From contig OZ007569.1 in the NCBI GenBank assembly GCA_963931925.1, positions 11,552,163 to 11,616,162 of the forward strand: a stretch of DNA of 64,000 nucleotides, in the 5' to 3' direction. Under the pieces are notes generated by a model. That model saw only the letters and a list, made by a program, of their open reading frames with translations. It searched no databases and was not told the origin of the DNA. Positions 55,122 to 64,000 of this stretch are shown here, in pieces. Positions within the stretch are counted from its first letter, which is position 1; every line of letters begins with the position of its first letter. A program made the position numbers and the translations under genes. The DNA comes from Onchidella celtica. Lineage: Eukaryota; Mollusca; Gastropoda; Systellommatophora; Onchidiidae.

Positions 55122-57174
55122 TTTTTTCTCTTACGGTTTTCAGATATAAAACTACATCTTATCAAAATTTCCCAATATGATAATTCTGATGAACAGATAC
55201 TTCATACAGATTCCCGGATAACGACTGTAAGTTTACCAATATCAGTACATTAGAATAATAATTATGTCACAACGAAAATCATTTCAGACTGAAAATAAAG
55301 ACCATTTAGAATTTCTGAAGAAGAGCCACTTGTCCTTAAGTTTGATATCCCTGGGTAAATCTTTATACTGCTAGGAAATAAACTGTTACCATTGGGCAGC
55401 AATGATAAAAATGTGTTTTAAACAACTGAGATGCATCCATTCAATTGCCTTCACTTTAGTTGTAAAGTGACGGGACAGAAAAAATACCATGTTTTTACAC
55501 AGCAAAATGAAACTGCAAAATTGTTGGAACCCAACCAGCAGGATTAGTGAACAATGTGTTTCTACATTTAAAAAATGCATTTAAGCATACAGAAAAAGCA
55601 TAAATAATCAAGTTTTACTTTTAAGCACACGTCGGCAATTAGTCTGAGTAACTAATTGGACATAATCTTAGTAACCGATGGGAGGTTGTAAACATAATGC
55701 TCTTTTTCCAAGATGGTCGCCAGGTCACATAATCATGCAAAGAAGATAATGCTAACAAAAATGTTAATTTAAATATTACCTTTTACAACACAACCATTCA
55801 TTTTTTTTTACCCAGGCATGATTTGAAAAAATGGCTCTTAGGTAATTTATTACATGTAATGTCCAATAAACTGTTGCTATAGTTTATGTCAGTGTTATTT
55901 AGATGGTAGTAGCCGAAATGTCACATTGCAGTCTTTACTAACGTAGTGTGGAAAGTGTTCTGTGGTTTTACAAAAGGTATCTAAGGAGGAAAGGAGAAAG
56001 GAGCCGATATCAATTTTGCTTCTAATGCCCGTTAATGCCAGTAAACGAGTAATTCTATAGAAAGAATATTGTTCTTTAGCTGTTGAGTTCATAAAATCTG
56101 GCAAGATGGCTATAAAGAATTTAAAAATACCATTTACATAATTCCATTGCCATAGATTATTCTATTTAACACAAAGCATTGGATCTTAAAGGTACTGTCA
56201 TAAAAAATTATAAAACTACAAATGAATGCTAAATTTCTCTGGGCAATGAATCAGCTCAACTTAGCTGGCTCTTTATTCTCCGCACAATTGTATATAATTA
56301 TCTACATCTTCGTGTCATTATCTTTGTAGCGGATTTTTGGAGAGGGCAAGCCAAAAACAGCTTTATTTATACAAATGATAGTCATTACAAATGTAATTCA
56401 AATTCAGAAATGTTTTTTGTGATTTCTTTCTTTGAGACAAGCTACTTTTGCACATCTTAATAATATTCACAATGAGATCTCTTTCTCATGTTCCTATAAC
56501 AAACTTGAATCTTCCTTTTGAAACATAAATGGAAATCATTATGAAATGTTAAAAGCTTGACTGATGAAATGGAGTATTAGGAAATTACAAGTATTCTTGT
56601 CCTGTTGAAAGGAAACTATTATTGGTGATGGGCGCATTATAATTGTGAAGTCAATGACGATGTGTCAGGACAATGACTTCTTTTTACAATCGAAATGAAA
56701 ATAAGCCACACCCAAATTCTGTCTCTAGTCACTTAAAGGTCAACATTTTGCCTTTATGGTAAGATAATAAAATGCATGATTAGGATGTTGATATCTGCGA
56801 AGGCTTTATTTTTCCAGTTCTAGAAACCATCTGTAACACACTATCAACAGCTTAGAATAATAGAATTTAAATATAATGATTTGTTTTTTCCATTACAGCA
56901 CTATTGTCTTTATAGTCATCCCGTCAGCTATGCTGAAGGCAATAAAAATTGTTCTGCCATTTTCCTTTATGGTTATTTATGTGATGAAAAACAGTCCTAA
57001 TACGAGTATTCACATTTTTTATCTCAGATCTGTTTTATTTTCAGACTTCTTTTATCTATCTAAAATGCCTTGGTGTGGGGATTAACAAATATTGTAAAAA
57101 AAGACAACACAGAAAATTTGTCCGATCACAGCTTTGCTCCATGAAACTTTTTCCTTTGGTCAAATTTTGACTTA

Positions 57175-57183
57175 ATGTGGTGA
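57175..57183 (+). promoter_or_regulatory. Two-codon upstream ORF before R4
   Basis: ATG TGG TGA, one G, then the R4 start. Same as before R3; see there for the possible effect. Confidence 0.45.
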
Positions 57184-57184
57184 G

Positions 57185-58216
57185 ATGGCTGCCATATTTA
57201 ACGGGTCAGAGTATTCAGCTTCAACTGGTGGCGTTTACACAGGACTAGTCCGCACCAGTGATGCAGTTGTAGAATTGACTGAGTTGGTTTGCCTTTACAT
57301 CAACAACATCATCACCTTGATAGGAGCTATTGGAAACGGTTTTGCTATTATGATCTTACGTCGTCATGGTTTGCAAAACAGCACCAATATTTTGTTAATA
57401 TCTGTGTCTTTCAGTTCTCTAGTGTATTGTCTCCTGAAGCTCTCCAATTTACTGCCTCTTATCATATCACATTTCAACCCTGTATTAGGTAAATCAGTAA
57501 TGACTTTCCGTTATATCTGTTTTCACTGGCTTGTCATTGCTATTGACTTCAATGTCAACGTCCACGTTTTGCTTATCTCCTTGGAAAGACTAACAGCTGT
57601 ATTTTTACCTTTTCAAGTTGCCCGGTTCTTTACTATTCCACGAATGAAATGCATCATTATTTTCATATATGTGTTTACCATAACGCCAGTGGGGAGCATT
57701 GTAATTCCAATGTGGACTTTCTCTTGGACTCAAGATCCATTTTCCAATGAAACCCAAGCAATCTTGGAAAAAACACCACTTTATATTGACCATACTTATG
57801 AAGTCCATTTAATCGCTGGACTAGCGTACAATCATGTTTACGTCACCATACCAGTGTTAGGTGTCTTTTTCTGTTGTATTGCTATCGGCATCAAAGTGGC
57901 CACCAATCATCATCGAATGAAAGATAAAAAGGCCAGGACGACTAAAGGTGTCGATACTCATGTTGGTAAAATACTTTTTCTTATATGTATCGTTTCTACA
58001 ATTATCAACATTCCTCTATTCACCTTTGAAATGTTTCTAGCATTAAATCCCTTAATCCGGTATACAGATCCACTGTTGGTTTTATTATCTACTGTTGCCG
58101 GAACCTTTTACAATGCGCGAAACTCGGTCATTTTTTTCCTATACATTTGTGTTCCTAGGAAATTTGTTGACACATATAAAGATATGTTTTGTTGTAAAAA
58201 AGGTCGCAAAAACTGA
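57185..58216 (+). CDS. R4: rhodopsin-class GPCR, chemosensory-receptor-like
   Basis: Intact 343-codon intronless frame from ATG 57185, closely related to R3, with long identical stretches in TM2, TM3, loop 3 and TM6. Hallmarks: GNGF in TM1, Ser for Asp2.50, ICFHW at the start of TM3, SLERLTAVFLPF, a loop-2 NET site without Cys, Pro in TM5, and a CC pair near the C-terminus. TM7 reads NSVIFFLY: the Asn equivalent to 7.49 is Ile, while the Tyr is kept, the reverse of the change in R3. The following helix has VPRKF instead of VSKKF. Role by family: membrane chemosensory or peptide receptor; ligand unknown. Confidence 0.87.
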   Translation: MAAIFNGSEYSASTGGVYTGLVRTSDAVVELTELVCLYINNIITLIGAIGNGFAIMILRRHGLQNSTNILLISVSFSSLVYCLLKLSNLLPLIISHFNPVLGKSVMTFRYICFHWLVIAIDFNVNVHVLLISLERLTAVFLPFQVARFFTIPRMKCIIIFIYVFTITPVGSIVIPMWTFSWTQDPFSNETQAILEKTPLYIDHTYEVHLIAGLAYNHVYVTIPVLGVFFCCIAIGIKVATNHHRMKDKKARTTKGVDTHVGKILFLICIVSTIINIPLFTFEMFLALNPLIRYTDPLLVLLSTVAGTFYNARNSVIFFLYICVPRKFVDTYKDMFCCKKGRKN

Positions 58217-61200
58217 TGTTCTTAACTAGGATTTACAAATTAATGATTGGATAAACCTTGAAAACAGCTAGATAAATCACATTTGGTAGCATGTGGTAAC
58301 GAATCGGATCATGCCGACATAGTTTTTTTTCATGAACTAATGGTATAAGTTATAATGCTACTTTTTATGTGTGTGGAAAATTCTAACTTACACTGACACA
58401 GATAAAATTGTAAATATTCTAACCAAACTCCAATCGATCCATAATACACTTTCATTTTCTAAGTATTTGTTGATTTTTCTTTTAACAATGTCAATGTCCT
58501 TTAAATAACAACGAGCATAAGAATATATTGGAGATGTGTTACTCACACGCCTGTGATTACTAACCATTTAGAACTGATTATTCACCCCACTTGAATCACA
58601 AAGTGAGTGTGTTTCTTTTCTTAAATCATAATTTTTTTCAGTTAAAGTATCGAATGGATAATACATTTTTGATGAGTGACATTGTGATGTAAATAAAAAG
58701 TGACTGCCTATTTCTGTTTTTCTGTCATTCTATCGGTTTGTACACCTGCCAATCCTTTATTACGTGAGTATACATCTACTCATTGATCTGTCCAGTGCCC
58801 GATCTATTCCCTGGCTCCTCTGCCCTAACACAGTGAATCTATCAAGTATTATCCGCGCTGTCGCAACCGTTACTCCTAAACCCAAACAATGAGTGTGTCC
58901 CTGCACGAGAAGTGGTAAGAAATTCTTCTCTTGGAGCGACACAGATGACTGTCGTCAGAGGAAGAGTGGATCCTTCCATTAGATGTTTCGGTCTTTAACT
59001 TCCTGACACCTTCTAGAACCCCAGCCACAACGAATTCATGACTCTTAGTCACACACCTTTCTATCGTCGCCAGGTATTTCTTTGGGTTTGAACCGGTACC
59101 GCTGGTTTCTGTTGCCACCTGTCACTGGTTCTATGGTAGAATTTTAGGCTATATGAATTTAGTGTTAATTTAAAATTATTTTGGGGGGGGGGGGTGCGGT
59201 TTTAATTCCAATGTATATTATACACAGAGCAAGTTTGGTTTGCCTGGAACTGGTTTTGGTAGAGTTGTAAGTATATATCATCTCCATTTACCATATTCAA
59301 GCACAACGGACCATGCATGGATAGACGTCGAAAGTAGACGTGGGTACAAATAGTACAATGTTAATTTATGGCTGTTGTGTATGTGAGTTTAAGGATGATG
59401 TCAAGGGCTGCCAATTAAGTTTTCCCTCCAGATGTAAACCCACTTTAAGATGTTAAGAATGGTGTGTTATATTTGTTAATTTAGATGCATGGGTTTATGT
59501 GTTCGACTGCATTTTTATAATTTGAGAGGTATTAAATATAAATCTAAATTCCACTCACACACCAGATACTAAATAACAAATAGATTAACTGGCAGACCTG
59601 CAGGGTTTAATTGCCACTCTAACTACAATAACAAATATAAGTCAGAAACAATATCACAATAATTCATATTAAATTCATAACACATTCAGATTCAAAGCTA
59701 TTATGTTCTAAACGTTGATTTACTTCCAATATAATTATTATAATTCCAAATCCTTGTAAATCCTCCACTGAAACACTAAACCATTATTTCTTCTTATTCT
59801 AACACTGTCTAAAACTCTAATATAATACTCTACTAATCATTTCATATTTATGGCTTGCCTAACTCACTATGGAGACACCACATAGGCATGATAAATGTTC
59901 AGAATTAACAACAAAACCTAGATCTAGTCTCCAGATCTATAGGTAGAGTAGTGTATCTCACACTTTGCTACGTCTACAATAAAATTTCATATAACATCGA
60001 TATGTAACTAGATCTATGATGGACTGGCAAATCCCAGTCTCATCAGGAACAGTTTTAGGTTTCAAACATCCATTCCTGATGATATCATCTCGTTCTCCAT
60101 TCCAGGATAAGTTTACGTTGACTACACTCGTCTTCTAGGTCTAGTCTTGACGGAGCGTGTCCCTGATGTTTTCACAACTCACCATTGCCCTGGCGCTAGG
60201 CCAGGTTAGGAATAGAACAGCGTTTTCAATTGCTCAGATTGCCATAGCTGTCAACGAGCGACGCTAGGCATAACAAATTATTCATATCTACAAAACTCTC
60301 TCGTCAGGCCAGAGATAACGCCGACCACCAGCACAAAGGACGATCTGCATGGGAAGTGAAGAAGAAGTACCACCGCAGGCACCAGCACGGCGTTGCGATC
60401 TCTACGCCAACCCTCATTGGTTAGCTCTTCAACCCTCAATGACGTCAGCAAAAATATAATCCCCTCTTCAAATTAAAACTGGGGCGCTAATCTTCCCTCT
60501 AAACCTTAACGGCTTTTATTTAACTCTTTACTAGCTTTCAATATACATGTTTACTTTTACTTTTCTTATAATTATCAATATACGAAGATTTCTCTTCCTG
60601 TTTCAAACTTCCTCTATGCTAATTTCCCGTCTATTCTAATTTGTTACAAGTTACAAGTTGACATCGCAGATGACTGTGTTTTAAGGCCACTCCAACAGAT
60701 ATCTTGGTTTTTTCACAATAGTTACATTCACTCTTAGGCCAACGTATTTAATCTTGACAGATGAGAATCGTTTTTAGGTGTGCGCTTTGAAAGCACCTAA
60801 AGAAAATGAACGTCTGAGTGTGAGATTTGACAAATCTGAGAAAGGAATAAAGTATTTTATTAACGACAATTTCAAATTTTTGCACGGATGTGAGACAGAC
60901 AGGTAAACCACTAGATCACAAGAGACCTATGTGACACAGTCAGATGTGTCATCATTCAAACCAGTTCAGCCGCTCTCAAATAACTCTTCACCCGTCCTTT
61001 AGTCACTGACATTTGGAGATCCACCCCTGACATCGGATAATTTCACAGGCTAGACTAGAATGTTCAAATGTGTGAACAAAGTGTTTAATTTTTCAATGAT
61101 GCGAAATAAAGCATTATGTTTTACTGTTTGTATGACTTGACTGTCGCACTTTTAATTTATGTTAAACTGTTTGACTGTATGGAACAAAATAGTTTTCATT

Positions 61201-61400
61201 ATTATATGTAGCTTTTGAATTGTTTCATTTCCTGGCATGTGAAAATAATCTAACAAATTCAAAATTAGGAAGAAACGCCCCGAGAAAGATCTTAGGAACT
61301 TTAATCAGATTGGGGTGTTTCTTTTCCATTTGTTTGTGACAGAAGAAAGCTTTACTTCTGAAAAAGTTGATCAAGCCAGACCTAAATTTTACCATTATTG
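58217..61400. repeat. R4 3' flank and unassigned DNA
   Basis: 58217-58900 matches the flanks of R3 and of the decayed copy. A SINE-like repeat (58935-59125, minus) is inserted. 59150-60750 is unassigned (a G run at about 59183-59193, and a block at about 59550-60650 absent from the sister unit). 60755-61040 matches 48780-49130 again, so 58935-60750 is extra DNA relative to the sister unit. No gene. Confidence 0.5.
58935..59125 (-). repeat. SINE-like repeat, copy B
   Basis: Minus-strand copy of the repeat at 54185-54375: GGTTCAAACCCA, then GGGGTTCTAGAAG, GACCGAAACATCTAATGG and TCCACTCTTCCTCTGA. The minus-strand 80-codon frame here is not a gene. Confidence 0.55.
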
Positions 61401-61414
61401 TATCTACCTCGGGT

Positions 61415-61500
61415 CAGCTCTATGTTCCCTCAGGTCTATCTTCCATCAGTTCGGCTCTCTGTTCCTTCAATGTTCCCCTCAGGTCTATGTTCCCTCAGGC
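61415..61500. repeat. 16-bp repeat cluster 1 (GGTCTATGTTCCCTCA)
   Basis: Several imperfect copies of GGTCTATGTTCCCTCA with TTCGGCTCT spacers, ending CAGGCAAACATACACCAAC. The last cluster (63888-64000) has the same order of variants and the same end CAGGCAAACAACATACAC, so the two are direct repeats about 2.5 kb apart. Confidence 0.75.
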
Positions 61501-61558
61501 AAACATACACCAACAGTGAACCCGTAATCAGTGAACCCGTAATCGATAGGGTAGACAC

Positions 61559-62785
61559 TGTCATGATTCGGATATTGTTAAAACTCACGCAGAGAGTGAG
61601 TTGTTGTTGTTTACCAGGGCCATGAGAAATTGGCTGGTGGCCTTGAACGGTCCTCGCCAAATTATAGTTGGTGAGTAAATAAATGTAAAGTTAAACTGCT
61701 AGAGTCACGCTTGTCGGCTTTAATGTTCGTGATTAATAAGTAATGGAGTAGGGGTGAAACAAGGTGGGGACAGTTGACATTGTTAAGTATGACTAGACAA
61801 GTTTTGCACGTTAACTGGCTGGTAGAATAGTGCAGACGTATTACTACAGTTAAAATGGTGGGAGGTTTCGACCTATGAGATAGCTGAACTAATTGGGCCA
61901 GCGGACTAGCACGCTGGGTAGTTAGATAGTATATAACATCGTGTAACGTTCAGATTAGGTGGATACAGACGAGAGAAGCATCGTTTCGTGAAGTATCTCC
62001 GGTTGGCCAGTACCTGAACTGTGTGGTCTGAAGACTAAGAAGTCCTTGCTAACGGACTGACTGAGCTCTAGAAAGAAAGGTCTGAGTGGGCTGACCTTTG
62101 AAAGCCCACGCTGCGCTATTTTGATGTTCGCGCCTCCCAGTAGGCGTGAGCAATGGTAATATATCTTAATTATTCAAGTATAATAGAGATCGGAGATAGA
62201 GAGAGAACTACAGCCTCATAGGAAGACTAAGGAAACCCCAGCTGGCACTCGACCACGAGTGTCCTGTATGATAGATCTATTGCCATAGTATGATTGGAAT
62301 AATATAGCACATTGTTGATGAATTGAATAGTGATTGTGCATAAAATATAGTCTTTTGGCAACTGCTTAAATTACCTACAAGCCGAAGAGTGCTTCTGTAG
62401 GCTTTGAACGTACTGGGCTCTCCTAACATTTAAGCCCATATGATTTATGGAGAGTTTGCCTGGCGACTGGCCAGTGGCGACTCAACTGTCACTTTAAATT
62501 GATATCTAGTTTCGTATAATATACCTATTTGCTATTGATTGCAGTACCTCCATAGTTACATGAATATCATTGGTTAAGTTATTAATTAGAGTTTTTTTGG
62601 TTTGAATATATACCTCTATTGTCTTTTGTTTTGTTATTAATATTTATGTAAACTATGGCCTGACCGGCCTGACATATATACGCTCTAGTTATTTAGTACT
62701 TTTCTTGTGTGGTTGTGTCCGAGTGTGAGTTAGCTGCCTCTCGTGCAGTCGTAACATCCCCAAGACCCTAACTCTGCTCGTGACA
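61559..62785 (-). mobile_element. Solo LTR
   Basis: 1227 bp starting TGTCATGATT and ending CTCGTGACA, flanked by the exact 5-bp duplication GACAC (61554-61558 and 62786-62790). No internal retrotransposon genes, so it is a solo LTR left by LTR-LTR recombination. Read on the minus strand it starts TGTCACGAGC, the same first ten bases as the LTRs of the element at 6013-14294. This suggests a related but distinct family in minus orientation; orientation is inferred from that match only. Confidence 0.8.
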
Positions 62786-63300
62786 GACACCGAGTAACAA
62801 GTACGTTGTGCTATTGCCCACTTTGGCAAAAAAAAAAAAAAGTAACCAGGGTTGCCAGATTGGCATTCACATACTATACTAAGGCAGCTTCATGGAAGGT
62901 AAAATTTTCAATTATTTTACACAAGAGGGACAAATCGAAAAAAAAGAGGGAAAATCCATACAAAATAATAATTAAAAAAAAAAGATATGAAAAACGTTAG
63001 GGGTGAGCCTTTTTTGGGGGGAGTGGGGGAATATTCCGCACCTTGCTGATTAATCTAGAGATTTGATAGGCAATCTAGGATCTTTACCTGCAATTTAGGG
63101 ATTGTGTAAAATCCTGAGTGGCATCATTGCATTTTGGCCTTATGTGTTTTCACCTGCAACCCTATTAGCCATTTTCGCACGCTTGTTGATAAAATCACTG
63201 ACAAAAAGGATCTTTATCTAATGAAAGACAACCGAGGTGTAACGATTTTGATTGTCCAACAATTCAGGTATCACAAAAATCAAACAAGTGGTGCATGCTT
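62786..63300. other. Unassigned AT-rich DNA
   Basis: A run (about 62827-62841), several A-rich blocks (62938-62990) and a G-rich patch (63016-63030). No open frame with a domain. Confidence 0.45.
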
Positions 63301-63307
63301 CGGGAGC

Positions 63308-63412
63308 AGGTCTATGTTCCCTCAATGTTCCCTCAGGTCTATGTTCCCTCAATGTTCCCTCAGGTCTATGTTCCGTCAGGTCTATGTTCCCTCAATGTTC
63401 CCTCAGGTCTAA
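63308..63412. repeat. 16-bp repeat cluster 2 (GGTCTATGTTCCCTCA)
   Basis: Alternates GGTCTATGTTCCCTCA with ATGTTCCCTCA in a near-regular 27-bp supra-unit. The short open frames rich in S/M/F/P/Q here are the repeat read as protein and not genes. Confidence 0.85.
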
Positions 63413-63887
63413 TGGTGTTTCTACAGGGGAGCCAACCTCGCCTCCAATCGAGCTGAAGTGGAACGTAAAACGAGAACTCAAAATACCAAACTTGTTATAT
63501 TCATCGATATAAAAGCAATAAGCCAACCCAACAAACAAGATATAAAGATTAGAACATTTAATAACTCACTGCATGCAAGAGCGTACCGTACTGAAAGATG
63601 GAATTGTTGGCCTATCTCCACCTCCTTGGCCATGTCGACGCACTCTAGCAATCTCTCCGTTGTAGACCCGATAGGATGGTTGAGTGGGATCATTAAGTAC
63701 CTCTGTAACGAGACCTTCCCTAAATCTGTTACTGTTAGTCAATTCAGTTTCCTCTGGATGAGAATGGTTTTGGACATTCCGAACTTGAATTTGAGGGTTG
63801 TCAACTTGGGGATCGTAAATATTTGTCATAACCCTTGCCCTACAATCATTTCCCCAACAGCGCCATTGAATGGTTGGGTCAACTCTA
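63413..63887. other. DNA between repeat clusters 2 and 3, unassigned
   Basis: Open on both strands (+ 63458-63898, - 63566-63829). The minus frame (ending SYRVYNGEIARVRRHG) vaguely recalls the C-terminal tail of retrotransposon integrases, but the similarity is too weak for a call. Confidence 0.3.
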
Positions 63888-64000
63888 TTTTCCCTTAGGT
63901 CTATGTTCCCTCAGTTCGGCTCTATGTTCCCTCAATTCGGCTCTATGTTCCCTCAATGCTCCATCAGGTCTATGTTCCCTCAGGCAAACAACATACACTA
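63888..64000. repeat. 16-bp repeat cluster 3, at window edge
   Basis: Four or more copies of GGTCTATGTTCCCTCA/GGCTCTATGTTCCCTCA, followed by CAGGCAAACAACATACAC, parallel to cluster 1. The window ends here, so its full extent is unknown. Confidence 0.75.

Larger units (their letters stand above)
54376..57184. other. Intergenic DNA and R4 upstream region
   Basis: Apart from a LINE tail (54858-55121), nothing recognisable until about 56640. There similarity to 46440-46900 begins, marking the upstream part of the receptor unit. A TTTTATTTTCAGAC stretch at about 57035-57050 could be a splice acceptor ahead of the R4 start. Open frames are short. Confidence 0.45.

Noticed and set aside
63566..63829. 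Minus-strand frame resembling a retrotransposon integrase tail
   Set aside because: Only a loose residue resemblance (SYRVYNGE, RVRRHG) and no other pol domain nearby.

Overview
This window looks like metazoan genomic DNA, most likely a mollusc and perhaps a heterobranch gastropod. That placement is inference. It rests on a tandem family of intronless rhodopsin-class receptors resembling gastropod chemosensory receptors as I remember them, and on a typical lophotrochozoan repeat mix (a Ty3/gypsy element, LINE tails, PIF/Harbinger, Tc1, THAP-type and SINE-like repeats). There are no operons, no recognisable housekeeping genes and no CRISPR array. Most of the DNA is repeat-derived or unassigned.

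Five intact single-exon GPCR ORFs lie on the + strand: R1 (2926-3960), R2a (22230-23267), R2b (32583-33620), R3 (50560-51600) and R4 (57185-58216). Three broken relatives accompany them: R1b (24838-25428, 5' half missing plus a 1-nt deletion), a TM5-TM6 scrap (38739-38922) and a decayed copy (47205-47920).

Left half (about 3.4-39 kb): one segmental duplication of about 9 kb is present three times. Copy 1 runs about 3377-23786, copy 2 about 24838-34085, and copy 3 (partial) 34083-38922. Each carries the tail of an R1-type gene, a long repeat-rich spacer with a Tc1 transposase fragment, and an R2-type gene or a scrap of one. Copy 1 was later enlarged by two insertions whose empty sites survive in copy 2. 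One is a complete LTR retrotransposon (6013-14294, minus strand, TSD CTGAT). The other is a 2.36-kb TIR element (19586-21942) carrying a THAP exon and a 74-bp minisatellite.

The LTR element has Ty3/gypsy-type domains in the order Gag-PR-IN-RT-RH, the copia-like order known for the Gmr1 group, and its capsid has a SCAN-like segment. Its LTRs are nearly identical, so it is young, yet the integrase frame is shifted and RNase H has a stop codon.

Middle (39-46 kb): a graveyard of mobile elements. It holds a tRNA-like SINE head, a PIF/Harbinger transposase C-terminus interrupted by an antisense LINE tail, a second Harbinger N-terminal fragment, a DIRS/Ngaro-like Gag fragment and a 25-bp minisatellite.

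Right half (46-64 kb): R3, R4 and the decayed copy sit in related, more diverged tandem units. Insertions in them are again visible against empty paralogous sites (a LINE tail, a THAP MITE, a SINE). The window ends with a solo LTR (61559-62785, TSD GACAC) among three clusters of the 16-mer GGTCTATGTTCCCTCA.
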